Notes: generated from the sequence alone by a model not told the origin. Positions 41,801 through 50,362 are shown, counted from the first letter of the stretch. The stretch is 64,000 nucleotides of DNA from Fibrobacter sp. (GCA_024399065.1 JAKSIB010000015.1:23393-87392), one strand, 5' to 3'. A program made the numbers and translations.

Positions 41801-42052
41801 TTATGATTCATTTTCAGCAAGCCAAGTTTCGTCATCTTCATATACTCTATTAAATACTACTTTACTTGAAAAATTTCTAGATAAGCCAAAAGGTACGTGT
41901 TCAATAATTATCCTATCGCCATCTTCTTTGTAAATGTGTTTACTAGATTCTTTAGCGTCTTTAAGTGTTTTAAAAAATCCAAATGTAATAGTTTTATCTT
42001 CCAATGCACCATAATGAATGCTTTTTAATTGAAAAACTCCATCAAGTTTCAT
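41801..42052 (-). CDS. Hypothetical protein (83 aa)
   Basis: Start at 42052 chosen because it carries the CTAGAACTTATG context seen at its neighbours; an ATG 15 bases upstream would include that sequence as coding. Begins MKLDGVFQLKSIHYGALEDK. Beta-rich then acidic. No family recognised. Confidence 0.62.
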   Translation of the reverse strand: MKLDGVFQLKSIHYGALEDKTITFGFFKTLKDAKESSKHIYKEDGDRIIIEHVPFGLSRNFSSKVVFNRVYEDDETWLAENES

Positions 42053-42108
42053 AAGTTCTAGTCCCATTGTGCCGTATGTCGGAATTTATTATCGTATTTT
42101 GTCATTAT

Positions 42109-42390
42109 TTAAATGTTCTTTTTGATAATTTCGGCCAAATCTTGTACAATCTTTTCTACGTCATAATACTGACCTAATCCATATCCAAGCATATCAACAG
42201 TGCCCTGATAACGAGGTTGTAATTTGCCATTGCTAATAATCATATCCTGATAATATCGAATACGAATTTTACGTACATCATCATTTACAAGATATACGGT
42301 AGAATGCGAATCAGCTTCCTCCAAAGACCAATCGCTTGAAAGAGTTTCCATATAGTCGTTGATATCAGTGAAAAATGACATAAGTCCCAA
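42109..42390 (-). CDS. Hypothetical protein (93 aa)
   Basis: Begins MGLMSFFTDINDYMETLSSD; contains a R-K-I-R-I-R-Y-Y strand and ends in a helix DVEKIVQDLAEIIKKNI. AT-rich like the rest of the operon. Function unknown. Confidence 0.66.
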   Translation of the reverse strand: MGLMSFFTDINDYMETLSSDWSLEEADSHSTVYLVNDDVRKIRIRYYQDMIISNGKLQPRYQGTVDMLGYGLGQYYDVEKIVQDLAEIIKKNI

Positions 42391-42452
42391 TCCGTTAAAA
42401 AATATCCTACTGTACTAAATCCACCCGGCCCTAATCATATCATCAGCAGGCT

Positions 42453-42638
42453 TTATTTCTTAGATTCTCCGTCAAATATATCCGTTGCAGTTAAAGCTAC
42501 GAGGCCAAGTAATGTCTCAATAATTATTAATGGGATCGAACACTCCATAATCCACATAGCTTCACTAGCCATTAAGCCAAACAATGCGAAATATACCCAA
42601 GCTTTACTTGAAATATCCATACATTTCCTCATATTCAT
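42453..42638 (-). CDS. Small membrane protein (61 aa), first gene of the AT-rich operon
   Basis: From the ATG at 42638 (MNMRKCMDISSKAWVYF), 7 bases after a TATATT box, so a leaderless start. An ATG at 42620 has a GAGGAA Shine-Dalgarno and is the alternative. Two hydrophobic stretches (WVYFALFGLMASEAMWIM and IPLIIIETLLGLVALTA) form a membrane hairpin. Confidence 0.6.
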   Translation of the reverse strand: MNMRKCMDISSKAWVYFALFGLMASEAMWIMECSIPLIIIETLLGLVALTATDIFDGESKK

Positions 42639-42645
42639 ATTGGTA

Positions 42646-42674
42646 AATATAGTAAACTTGTTTGTCAGGGTCAA
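42646..42674 (-). promoter_or_regulatory. TTGACC-N17-TATATT promoter, leaderless (minus strand)
   Basis: Minus-strand TTGACC (42674-42669), 17-base spacer, TATATT (42651-42646); ATG at 42638 is 7 bases on. Drives the AT-rich operon and is divergent from the promoter at 42728. Confidence 0.75.
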
Positions 42675-42727
42675 TCATATCAGGGACTTTCACGTTTAGA
42701 CAAATATTGATATTTTTGCATGTGGTA

Positions 42728-42756
42728 TTGACAAACTGAGCGTGTTATAGTATATT
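42728..42756 (+). promoter_or_regulatory. TTGACA-N17-TATATT promoter, leaderless
   Basis: TTGACA 42728-42733, TATATT 42751-42756; ATG at 42764 is 7 bases later, with no Shine-Dalgarno. Confidence 0.85.
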
Positions 42757-42763
42757 TGATGTC

Positions 42764-43486
42764 ATGATGCAATATTCTGATGAAGATATCAAACGTGCTA
42801 TTGAGGCCAACAAGGACGACCTTCTCGCCAAGCTGCTTGAAGAAAACCAGCGGATTGTCGATGAAAATACACATCTGCGTAAAGAACTGTGTGACACCAG
42901 ACGGCATTCTGACTATGAGCCGATCAATGTATTGTCCATGGACGAGCCGAGTGGGTTTGATGGCAAACCAACGGAAATGTATGTATGGAACGTCCCCGAT
43001 TACCCGCACGTCAAAACGGTAGTTGCGTTATACAACAATAAATGGGTTGCTGTAGACCCGGATATGACTGCATCCGTGTGGAATCATGCTGCATATCTTC
43101 CGTTAAAACGTTGTACTACTGAATCTGATTGTACGCCCGATCCCGAGAAACAGGTACTAACCACGAATGCGATCGCATTGAAAATTCTTGATGTGTTACG
43201 GGATATTATTGATGGCGATGTCGATTACTGGTTCCATCCGGAGAGCCCAGACCAGTTTCAAGAAGAACTTGATACTGTAAAACTAGGCGCCGTACAATCA
43301 CGAGATTCCATTGGGCTTGATTCATTGGATTTGATAGATTTCAGGATACATTTGGAAGACGCATTTGGTATAGACTGGTCCGATGATGCATTGGATAAGT
43401 TCATCGCAGAAAAAACTACTGTGTCGGACATTTCAAACGCATGCGTATCAGATGTTGTTAAATTTTTGGCATCAACATTGCAATAA
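42764..43486 (+). CDS. Protein with C-terminal acyl-carrier-like domain
   Basis: 240 residues. Residues 1-48 form a charged coiled coil. A middle domain (about 65-115) is beta-rich (EMYVWNVPDYPHV, ALYNNKWVAVDPD). The last 100 residues look like an acyl carrier protein: helix, then GLDSLDLIDF with S187 in the phosphopantetheine position, HLEDAFGIDW and a final helix. ACP domains carry acyl groups on a phosphopantetheine arm. No acyltransferase or synthase gene is nearby, so the cargo is unknown. Fusion of an ACP-like domain to a coiled coil in a phage is unusual. Confidence 0.72.
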   Translation: MMQYSDEDIKRAIEANKDDLLAKLLEENQRIVDENTHLRKELCDTRRHSDYEPINVLSMDEPSGFDGKPTEMYVWNVPDYPHVKTVVALYNNKWVAVDPDMTASVWNHAAYLPLKRCTTESDCTPDPEKQVLTTNAIALKILDVLRDIIDGDVDYWFHPESPDQFQEELDTVKLGAVQSRDSIGLDSLDLIDFRIHLEDAFGIDWSDDALDKFIAEKTTVSDISNACVSDVVKFLASTLQ

Positions 43487-43501
43487 TCAGGAGGTCAAAC
43501 C

Positions 43502-43684
43502 ATGCCTACACCTTATTTGAACATTAAGACGTTCGTCCATAAAATCGATGAATACAATACCATTGACGGCGACAAGGAAATCAATAGTTTCTTTGCTCAT
43601 GTGTATGTAAAATCGATTGAGCGTCAGGTATACAATGACATGCTCATTACCACGGTGATGTATCGGGAATCCAGCAACTATTAG
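43502..43684 (+). CDS. Hypothetical protein (60 aa)
   Basis: Strong CAGGAGG Shine-Dalgarno. MPTPYLNIKTFVHKIDEYNT...; beta-rich. One base separates its stop from the next ATG. Function unknown. Confidence 0.65.
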   Translation: MPTPYLNIKTFVHKIDEYNTIDGDKEINSFFAHVYVKSIERQVYNDMLITTVMYRESSNY

Positions 43685-43685
43685 T

Positions 43686-44549
43686 ATGATCCAACCAATC
43701 ATATTTAGTGTTAATGATTTGCGCCAACTTGTCGTAGAACTCCTTGGTGATCGGTTTCAGGCATATGTTTACCATATCGAGACACCCGCAGAAGAGTCGG
43801 ATGAACCTCGTGTCGAATCGCCATATATGGAAAATACGATAGTCGCCAAATTTAAAAACGGATATACGTTTACAATTCAGGTTGATCTACGGTCAGAACC
43901 GGTCTTGATGTCAAAATCAACATTCAAGTATACCGTGCTCATTCGTCTACTTGGCGATCCACGCCAAGACATATACGATCTGGGGTGGATGTCTGCAAGC
44001 ACGGAAATGGCATGCCACTTGAAACGGTTGGGTGCATCTTTTCAACGCATTTCTGAATGTTCTGTGACCGCCACCGGTGCAGAGGAAATGGTACTCGGGT
44101 GGGGTAAAATCGTATCGTACATAACAAAGTGGACGCAAGATGTAATTGATGAGCTTGATACCACGCCGGACCCGATGGAATTGCTGAAGCTGACATTAAA
44201 TTCCATTGTCGAAAAGGCTAAGTACGCTCGGTCTACACAAATGCAGAACCTGACACGCCGCCAAAATGCTACCGGGAAAATTTCGGAAATTCAATCTTTA
44301 TACAATGGATATTCAGCTATTTATGATGCAATAGGTTCTGCATTTCATTTTGGAAAGTCAGACTACACGGTTGCAGATGTGCTCTACGCTATTGAATTTG
44401 ATCCTATGCAATATATTGATTTTAAAATAAATTCCACATATTATGTGCTGGCTAATATGTCCATAGTGGTTATGACCACCGTGGCTAAACTTGCTGATAT
44501 TGTATCAGCGCAAATCCGGGAATTTGCATCAAACCGAATATATGGGTAA
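43686..44549 (+). CDS. Hypothetical protein (287 aa)
   Basis: The first 110 residues form strands (GYTFTIQVDLRSEPVLM, TFKYTVLIRLLGD). The remainder is helical, with a polar/basic segment MQNLTRRQNATGK and a hydrophobic helix YVLANMSIVVMTTVAKLADIV near the end. No recognised family. Confidence 0.66.
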   Translation: MIQPIIFSVNDLRQLVVELLGDRFQAYVYHIETPAEESDEPRVESPYMENTIVAKFKNGYTFTIQVDLRSEPVLMSKSTFKYTVLIRLLGDPRQDIYDLGWMSASTEMACHLKRLGASFQRISECSVTATGAEEMVLGWGKIVSYITKWTQDVIDELDTTPDPMELLKLTLNSIVEKAKYARSTQMQNLTRRQNATGKISEIQSLYNGYSAIYDAIGSAFHFGKSDYTVADVLYAIEFDPMQYIDFKINSTYYVLANMSIVVMTTVAKLADIVSAQIREFASNRIYG

Positions 44550-44566
44550 CTTAATGGAGGTTTGCT

Positions 44567-44797
44567 ATGGTTGAAACAGACGCTGTTGGTGATTGGGTTA
44601 TCGCCATTGAAAGTGAGACGTTTGGGGATATCTTTTTTGTCAATAACGACGGGTCGTTGCAATTATCGTTATCGTCATCAACCCGCATATGGGATACCGA
44701 ACAGGAAGCGAAGGATTATGCAGTAGCACATTTTTCCGATCGAATTTGGTCTGTAATTCCGACAAAAATGCAGTGCGAGATCTATAATTCATATTGA
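44567..44797 (+). CDS. Hypothetical protein (76 aa)
   Basis: GGAGG Shine-Dalgarno. Contains TRIWDTEQEAKDYAVAHF, a pattern seen in small phage proteins that wrap a strand-turn-helix. Its last codons overlap the -35 box of the next promoter. Confidence 0.66.
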   Translation: MVETDAVGDWVIAIESETFGDIFFVNNDGSLQLSLSSSTRIWDTEQEAKDYAVAHFSDRIWSVIPTKMQCEIYNSY

Positions 44798-44822
44798 CGC
44801 CTGATTGTTTTTTTACTATGTT
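44794..44822 (+). promoter_or_regulatory. TTGACG-N17-TATGTT promoter, leaderless
   Basis: TTGACG 44794-44799 overlaps the stop codon of the upstream gene; TATGTT 44817-44822; ATG at 44830 is 7 bases later. Confidence 0.6.
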
Positions 44823-44829
44823 TCGTAAC

Positions 44830-45153
44830 ATGGGTGAATTGCAAGAGTTACCAGCGGATGCCCGTCAAACTGTGATGTCATTGCTTGAACAGGGCAATAC
44901 TGCGTCGACTGACGCCGTTGATGAGTGCAATCGGCAAATAGTTGGTGCAGGGTTTATTTTGCATTTTGCACAATCTAAACTGGCGTGCTCTACGATAGAC
45001 TATTGGTTGGATATGTCAATTAGAGACACCGGCATAATCGACCATGATACAATTATAGTGATGGAAATGGTCCTTTGTCGTTATGTGTCTAGGAACATCG
45101 CAGAATCTTTGGTCGATAAATGGGCCAGCAGGAGAAAATATGGATATAGATGA
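44830..45153 (+). CDS. Hypothetical protein (107 aa), predicted leaderless mRNA
   Basis: Begins MGELQELPADARQTVMSLLEQ. Mainly helical. Start placed after the promoter; a TTG earlier in the frame is part of the -35 box itself. Overlaps the next gene by 14 bases. No family recognised. Confidence 0.62.
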   Translation: MGELQELPADARQTVMSLLEQGNTASTDAVDECNRQIVGAGFILHFAQSKLACSTIDYWLDMSIRDTGIIDHDTIIVMEMVLCRYVSRNIAESLVDKWASRRKYGYR

Positions 45154-45364
45154 CATAGAGGAAATTGCTGCCATAGGTGGTGGTATATTAGTTGTTCTGT
45201 TGCTCGTGATAATACTTGTTGACGACTTGTCCCAGAAGCCTACAATGATTACATGGGGAACCAATGAGTCGTGCATTGGCACCTTACATAAATATGACCA
45301 CCCGGTGATCAAATGTACCGATGGCCGTGTAATTACTAATCCAACAAACGTGGAGTTAAAATGA
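45140..45364 (+). CDS. Single-pass membrane protein (74 aa)
   Basis: ATG after AGGAGAAAAT. Short acidic N-terminus, then a membrane helix IGGGILVVLLLVIILV, then a polar C-terminal domain with two Cys (ESCIGTL, IKCTDG). The stop overlaps the next ATG (TAAAATGA). Function unknown. Confidence 0.68.
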   Translation: MDIDDIEEIAAIGGGILVVLLLVIILVDDLSQKPTMITWGTNESCIGTLHKYDHPVIKCTDGRVITNPTNVELK

Positions 45365-46281
45365 ATAATGAATTCTTACTAAAGTATGACCGCACAATTG
45401 CGTTTAAGCCGCATCGCATCAATTTCATCGAGGGCTACCCGAATGAGGGTAAAACCAATGTCCTTTTGGATGAAGTTATCGAATTCCTTGGTGTAAGCAA
45501 GTTGACAAAGTGTTTCTTCATTTCTTGCGAAATGACGGCGCATAATGTATTCAAGCGTCACCCCGAATTGGCTAGTCTGAATAATAATTTTATCTGCTCG
45601 TTCATGTCCAGCTTTAGCTACGATGATGTTAAAGCGGTTGTCTCACAATATGTGTCAGATGGTCTGACCCATTCGGTGATTTTGTGTTTTGACGGATATG
45701 CAAAATCCGCTGAATTTTTCAATACCATGAATGATCTGCTCATGGCTTTTGATAACATGACAATCATTGCCACCATACAGCGTCCGGCAAATGGTGATAG
45801 TTTGATTGATGGCCCGTGTCAGGTCCCCTATACATTCGGAACATTGCTGAAACTGGGTGAGCGTGACTCCGCTAAGGTTACGCCAGTGAAATCTTCTGGC
45901 GGCATCAGCAATTCCACTGAAACAATAGTGAATGCTGTATTTGATCAGATCAAACGTGCTAGTGAAGGAAGCCCGGCTGTAGAACCTGCTGCAATTGGGT
46001 CTCCTGCCGAACGTATTCGTAAAATTGACTCGGAAATTGCCAGACTTGTCGCTGAACGTAACACATATCGTGTAAACGCCGCTGACTATTTGGCATCCCT
46101 TGTCGGCAAGTTCGTCAAGTTTGCAGACTCGGATTCGACATTCTATGTAAACAATTTCACCAAGAACAAGGCAATCGAAGGCGCATTTGTGGTCGACTGC
46201 ACGGAAGTCAAACCGGGAGAACAACACATATATGCAATCTCAGACGCAACTGCATTGACTATTTCCGAGGTTAAACTGTAA
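45361..46281 (+). CDS. RecA-fold ATPase (DnaB/RadA-like P-loop protein)
   Basis: 306 residues. Walker A G25-Y-P-N-E-G30-K31-T32 in FIEGYPNEGKTNVLL, a FISCEMTAHNVF segment like the S-x-E-M motif of DnaB helicases and related RecA folds, Walker B SVILCFDGYA near 97-106, and an IIATIQRPA strand. After about residue 215 a coiled segment precedes a small beta domain (FVKFADSDSTFYVNN). No N-terminal primase-binding domain, so it may be an accessory ATPase rather than the replicative helicase. Start overlaps the previous stop. Confidence 0.72.
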   Translation: MNNEFLLKYDRTIAFKPHRINFIEGYPNEGKTNVLLDEVIEFLGVSKLTKCFFISCEMTAHNVFKRHPELASLNNNFICSFMSSFSYDDVKAVVSQYVSDGLTHSVILCFDGYAKSAEFFNTMNDLLMAFDNMTIIATIQRPANGDSLIDGPCQVPYTFGTLLKLGERDSAKVTPVKSSGGISNSTETIVNAVFDQIKRASEGSPAVEPAAIGSPAERIRKIDSEIARLVAERNTYRVNAADYLASLVGKFVKFADSDSTFYVNNFTKNKAIEGAFVVDCTEVKPGEQHIYAISDATALTISEVKL

Positions 46282-46535
46282 TGGATAAGCGTGTATGTCC
46301 TCTTCAAGGTGAACCGGGCCTTATCAGAGCTGCTATTGCAAATTTTATCGACGAAAACGCCGATTATGGTTCGTATATCATTACCTTCCTGATCCTTGCT
46401 GCAGTCATGTGTTTTTGCATAGGTTCATGCTCGGCAATTGAAATCTATGAGACGCACACTCATTATTCATTCTGTATGCAACACCCAACCGCTGCGGCAT
46501 GCACGACTTTCCCAGATTTTGGGCCGAAGCATTAG
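46281..46535 (+). CDS. Single-pass membrane protein (84 aa)
   Basis: The ATG overlaps the ATPase stop by one base (TAATGG). One membrane helix at about residues 34-54 (YIITFLILAAVMCFCIGSCS), then a His/Cys-rich tail (THTHYSFCMQHPTAAACTTF). Function unknown; coupled to the ATPase gene. Confidence 0.66.
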   Translation: MDKRVCPLQGEPGLIRAAIANFIDENADYGSYIITFLILAAVMCFCIGSCSAIEIYETHTHYSFCMQHPTAAACTTFPDFGPKH

Positions 46536-46550
46536 AAATAATAAAAATGC

Positions 46551-46587
46551 AAACCCACTTGACACTGAGTGGGTTTTTTGCTATATT
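46551..46587 (+). promoter_or_regulatory. Fused terminator-promoter, leaderless
   Basis: Stem AAACCCAC / GTGGGTTT (46551-46558, 46569-46576) plus TTTTTT ends the upstream transcript. TTGACA (46559-46564) occupies the loop and TATATT is at 46582-46587 after a 17-base spacer made of the 3' arm and T-run. The ATG at 46595 follows by 7 bases. Confidence 0.88.
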
Positions 46588-46594
46588 GATTGAC

Positions 46595-47071
46595 ATGGAA
46601 CATATTAAAGAAATAGCGCAAGTCATCCACCATCCTGCCGTCGATGCATGGGATGAAACGGTATATACCCATAAGTTTGTTGCTGACGATGGCCGGGTAT
46701 TCAATAGCAAAACCGACTGTATTAATCACGAAGCTGCCGTACGGCGTAAACAGGAACAGATCGAAGTAGAAACCATTCTCCGTGAAAAACTGATTTGCCA
46801 ATACACTGTCTCGATATTAGAGCAAAATCTTGACATATATAGGCTGACGGCTGACGAGTTGAAGAAAATATGCAATTATCACAACCGAGTTGGCCGTACT
46901 GTAGCGTCATTTACTGAATACGACCCGGATAACACCTATGTGATGTATAAGTCTGTTGAGGATGACGGCTATATCGATTTCATCGAATTTCATTCGTATG
47001 CCACGTTCAAGCAAACAATCACGAATGCATTCAACACCGTTGATTCGCTATTGGCCGCATCAGCTAAATAG
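46595..47071 (+). CDS. Hypothetical protein (158 aa), predicted leaderless mRNA
   Basis: Start set by the promoter. MEHIKEIAQVIHHPAVDAWD... includes TVYTHKFVADDGRVFNSKTDCINHE, a pattern of small zinc-finger-like phage proteins where a C-x3-H segment follows an F-x-S-K strand. The rest is helical. No firm family. Confidence 0.66.
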   Translation: MEHIKEIAQVIHHPAVDAWDETVYTHKFVADDGRVFNSKTDCINHEAAVRRKQEQIEVETILREKLICQYTVSILEQNLDIYRLTADELKKICNYHNRVGRTVASFTEYDPDNTYVMYKSVEDDGYIDFIEFHSYATFKQTITNAFNTVDSLLAASAK

Positions 47072-47081
47072 AGGTATTACC

Positions 47082-47732
47082 ATGACTGATATTCAAATTT
47101 TTTCGACTGACTCGGAAGAAGTCGTAGCGAACAAGAAGCATATAGCGAAGGTTATCGAATTGATGACGTTCTTTGCCGATGTGATCAAAGAACGTGCCTA
47201 TGTGCATGACCAGTCAAAACTTGTGTCCCCTGAAAAGGAAGGGTTTGATAAGGCCGGGAGTACGTCACGATTGACTTACGGTACTGACGAATATGCAAAG
47301 AGTCTGGAAGCGTTAAAGCAGACTCTGGACCACCATTACGCTTTGAATGCCCATCATCCGCAACATTACCCTAATGGCGTCAATGACATGAACCTGTTCG
47401 ATGTGGTTGAAATGCTGCTTGATTGGCGTGCATCTACAATGCGTTATGCAAACGGCAATATTTATGAATCGCTCGAAATCAACAAGGAACGATTTGGGAT
47501 TTCTGACCAGCTGATTGCGATCATGCGCAATACCATGAAGGTGTTTGACATGTCGGAAGCTTTGACGGATGCACATGAATGGACTCCGGCCAGTATCTTC
47601 CCGAGCAAGCCCGGGCATTATATCGGTAAATCCATATATGACGATTCAATTATTGAGTTCTGCCTTGACCAATCACAAATTGATTCAATGTCATACCCTG
47701 TAGGTGTAATATCTCACTGGAAAGAACATTAA
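47082..47732 (+). CDS. DUF5662 family protein
   Basis: 216 residues from the ATG at 47082 (GAGGTATT). The family block YALNAHHPQHYPNGVNDMNL is followed by VVEMLLDWRAS; earlier HDQSKL and later R-x-x-I-S-D-Q-L fit. The spaced His/Asp residues suggest an HD-like metal site, but the activity is not established. Frequent in phage genomes. Confidence 0.85.
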   Translation: MTDIQIFSTDSEEVVANKKHIAKVIELMTFFADVIKERAYVHDQSKLVSPEKEGFDKAGSTSRLTYGTDEYAKSLEALKQTLDHHYALNAHHPQHYPNGVNDMNLFDVVEMLLDWRASTMRYANGNIYESLEINKERFGISDQLIAIMRNTMKVFDMSEALTDAHEWTPASIFPSKPGHYIGKSIYDDSIIEFCLDQSQIDSMSYPVGVISHWKEH

Positions 47733-47748
47733 GTCGACTAGGTGACAA

Positions 47749-48330
47749 ATGACACGCCGTGAAGTTGAAGACATGCTCAGCTTAGTTATAAACGGGCTGC
47801 CCCGATTCGGTACAACACTGGAACCTGAATTCGCTATTCATTGGCGAACTCAGGAAATCTTACTGTGTGGCCAAATCTGCTGGAAATACCATGTATTTGA
47901 TGCCGAGGGGAATGAAACAGTCTGCGCATTTGACATGTCGGTTAATGATTACGACCATTTGAATAACTGTGATTCTATGGTTATTGTCTGGACTGATCCA
48001 GCAAGGACAGACACGCTGGACATTGGCTTACGTGATTCAGATAAGCTGAATATCGATATAATCAAGAATTGGCTACTAGCCGCAAAGAACATTGTCTTGT
48101 ACGCTGCAGACAGGAATCTTGCCAATAAATACTGGGAAGACTATGCCAAGATGCATGAGTGGAATATGATTGCATTAAAGCATACTCGGTCGCTGTTCAA
48201 AAAGCTGATGGAATATGAAAGTGCCGCAATGGAGCCTGACATGAATATTCTGTCTGAATGCGAGCGTGATATAATCGTAGCTATGCATAATTTTAAACAA
48301 GAGTATTCAGACCATTTTGGAGTGAAATAA
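47749..48330 (+). CDS. Hypothetical protein (193 aa)
   Basis: Begins MTRREVEDMLSLVINGLPRF after AGGTGAC. First half beta-rich (FAIHWRTQEILLCGQICWKY), second half helical. No domain recognised. Confidence 0.66.
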   Translation: MTRREVEDMLSLVINGLPRFGTTLEPEFAIHWRTQEILLCGQICWKYHVFDAEGNETVCAFDMSVNDYDHLNNCDSMVIVWTDPARTDTLDIGLRDSDKLNIDIIKNWLLAAKNIVLYAADRNLANKYWEDYAKMHEWNMIALKHTRSLFKKLMEYESAAMEPDMNILSECERDIIVAMHNFKQEYSDHFGVK

Positions 48331-48335
48331 TTGTT

Positions 48336-48986
48336 ATGGATGAACAGATGAAACATATTCAGGACGACCTGAACCAGTTCTACAAGGATAATTTGATTAC
48401 CTACACGGTAGACGGGATCGGTAATGAGGTATGGTCTTACGAAGGCATTACTATCGCCAGTCATGATGATTTCTTCGCTGACGACCCTACCAGCGTATTC
48501 TGCCATTGGTTTGTAGACAAGCGTAATCCGTATCTGCATATCGCCCCGGTAAAGAAACATGGCAAATTCTATTTTCTCCCACATAATAATTTCGGATCAT
48601 GCCCGTGGGCCGATTTCAAAAATTATTATTCGGAGCCTGATCGGTTTAAACAAGCCCTGCTATCGGCAATTACGCTGCTTAAACCCCGTATCCAGATTCT
48701 CAAGGGGAAGATCACCATGGTCAAGAAAACCCGGTGGTCGAAGTTCACAACAGAACAATGCATGCAGCTCATAGAAAGCAGCATGCTTACTAGGGTATTT
48801 AGGAATATCCATGATTCATACTATATCAAACTGCTGAATGGCAAAGTATGTCCATGCCTCAGGCTTTCCGAAACGCATTACTGTATCCAAGATGGCGAAA
48901 CTGTATACATAATCAAATATGGCGTCAGCCACTGCAATAAAGAGTATTACGCATGGAAAGACCATTTGACATACTCCCACGACTAA
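48336..48986 (+). CDS. Hypothetical protein with 3' end altered by a TnpB element (216 aa)
   Basis: Contains SYEGITIASHDDFFADD and a RWSKFTTEQCMQLIESS helix. The final residues after YYAWKDHL are read from the right-end hairpin of the element at 48967. Joining the flanks across the element can extend the frame to a TGA that overlaps the ATG at 50363, the usual coupling here, so the element probably split a coupled gene pair. Function unknown. Confidence 0.62.
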   Translation: MDEQMKHIQDDLNQFYKDNLITYTVDGIGNEVWSYEGITIASHDDFFADDPTSVFCHWFVDKRNPYLHIAPVKKHGKFYFLPHNNFGSCPWADFKNYYSEPDRFKQALLSAITLLKPRIQILKGKITMVKKTRWSKFTTEQCMQLIESSMLTRVFRNIHDSYYIKLLNGKVCPCLRLSETHYCIQDGETVYIIKYGVSHCNKEYYAWKDHLTYSHD

Positions 48987-50338
48987 AGTCGTGGGATTCT
49001 CCCCGTGGCACCTAGATGGTGCCGCATAGGGGAAAGGTGGATGCCCCCACCTTGCACAAGTTTCGTGCCGCATTCGTATCCCTGTCGTGTTCAGCTCCGC
49101 AACATGGACAAGTCCAATGCCTGATACCGACATCCTTCAGCAACGGATTCTGGTATCCGCACTCGGAACATAGTTGTGATGACGGATAGTATTTATCCGC
49201 ATACATCACTGTCTTTCCAGTCTGTCTAGATACATATTCCAATATCGATAAGAATGCAGAGAAACCAAAGTCGTTTATAGATTTCTTGTATTTCCTTTCC
49301 ATCTTGGCTAGGTCAAGCGTCTCGAATACCATAACGTCATAGTCACGACAAAGTTGCCTAGCCAGTTTCCAATGCATATCAGACCGCTGATTGACTATTT
49401 TCTCGTGCAGTTTCTGCAAAGTTCGTAGCGAGCCACGCTTGCCTTTTGACTTGCTGAACCGCCTAGATAGTTTCTTCAACTTACCTAGATTGGACTTGAG
49501 TAGCTTAGGCATACTGCAATCATCGCTGTTAGATGCAACAAGGAAGTTGTGCAGACTGAAATCAAAGCCAACGATTTCACCCGATTTTGCCCATTCGGTC
49601 TGTTCTTCTTCCTTTTCTATAACTACGTAGATGTAGTATCCGCTACTTTTCCGCTTGACGGTCAAGGTCTTTACCTTACCGTCTATGTCCCTACTATTCC
49701 AATAGGGAAAATCCTTCTTACCTATCCTGATTCTGTTTCCATCATGAAACTTATATCCAGACTGCTTCGTAGTGAACGAATGGTACTTGGAACTCTTCTG
49801 GAAATGAGGGGGATTCGTCTTCCTCTTGGCCTTCAGATTACTGAAGAACAGACTATATGCACGGTCTATCCTGTCGGTTATGTCTTGAATAGCCTGTGAC
49901 GGAACCTCGTTCCATTCTTGATTCTGGCGTTTCACCTTCGTTAAGTGCTTCTGCAACTGATACTTGTTCAGCATCTTGCCGTACATAGCATAGTATCTAC
50001 GATGCAAGGCAATACAGTGGTTGTAGATATGACCCGAAATTATAAGTATATGGTCGAGATACTTCAGTGTATCACGATTGTATAGCTTGTTCTTGTATGT
50101 CTTTACTACTACCATGGATAAGCAAAATGCCCCGATGACACTTGTTGTGGTATTTAGCATCATCGGAGCATCAAATGTTCATTTAGATTGGCTAAGAATA
50201 CCACTAATTAACCACTCTATACTATATGTTTATAATATTTTATTTTTGTTTTATGTTTCCATCTTGCATTCATATCAACAATATACTATATTTATACCAA
50301 GGTGGCAATCATCCCACGGTTAAACCCGTGGGCTTTCG
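48967..50338 (-). mobile_element. IS605-superfamily TnpB-only element (type B, copy 2)
   Basis: Minus-strand orientation. Right-end hairpin CCCACGAC-TAAA-GTCGTGGG at 48976-48995 and left-end hairpin CCCACGG / CCGTGGG at 50313-50332. End sequences match the 36213-37545 element (GAAAGCCCACGG; AGTATGTCAAA). Flank next to the left end is TGAAC. No tnpA. About 1.37 kb. Confidence 0.85.
49012..50115 (-). CDS. tnpB: TnpB family RNA-guided nuclease (type B, copy 2)
   Basis: 367 residues from ATG 50115 (MVVVKTYKNKLYNRD), which aligns with the start of the 36399 copy; an in-frame ATG at 50163 adds 16 residues. RuvC motifs GFDFSLHNF, FETLDLAKM and HDRDTNAARN and the zinc ribbon CSECG...CPCCG are intact. 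Differences from copy 1 are scattered substitutions without frameshifts, consistent with selection on function. Confidence 0.9.
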   Translation of the reverse strand: MVVVKTYKNKLYNRDTLKYLDHILIISGHIYNHCIALHRRYYAMYGKMLNKYQLQKHLTKVKRQNQEWNEVPSQAIQDITDRIDRAYSLFFSNLKAKRKTNPPHFQKSSKYHSFTTKQSGYKFHDGNRIRIGKKDFPYWNSRDIDGKVKTLTVKRKSSGYYIYVVIEKEEEQTEWAKSGEIVGFDFSLHNFLVASNSDDCSMPKLLKSNLGKLKKLSRRFSKSKGKRGSLRTLQKLHEKIVNQRSDMHWKLARQLCRDYDVMVFETLDLAKMERKYKKSINDFGFSAFLSILEYVSRQTGKTVMYADKYYPSSQLCSECGYQNPLLKDVGIRHWTCPCCGAEHDRDTNAARNLCKVGASTFPLCGTI

Positions 50339-50362
50339 GTTCAACGTAAATAGGATTAACAC

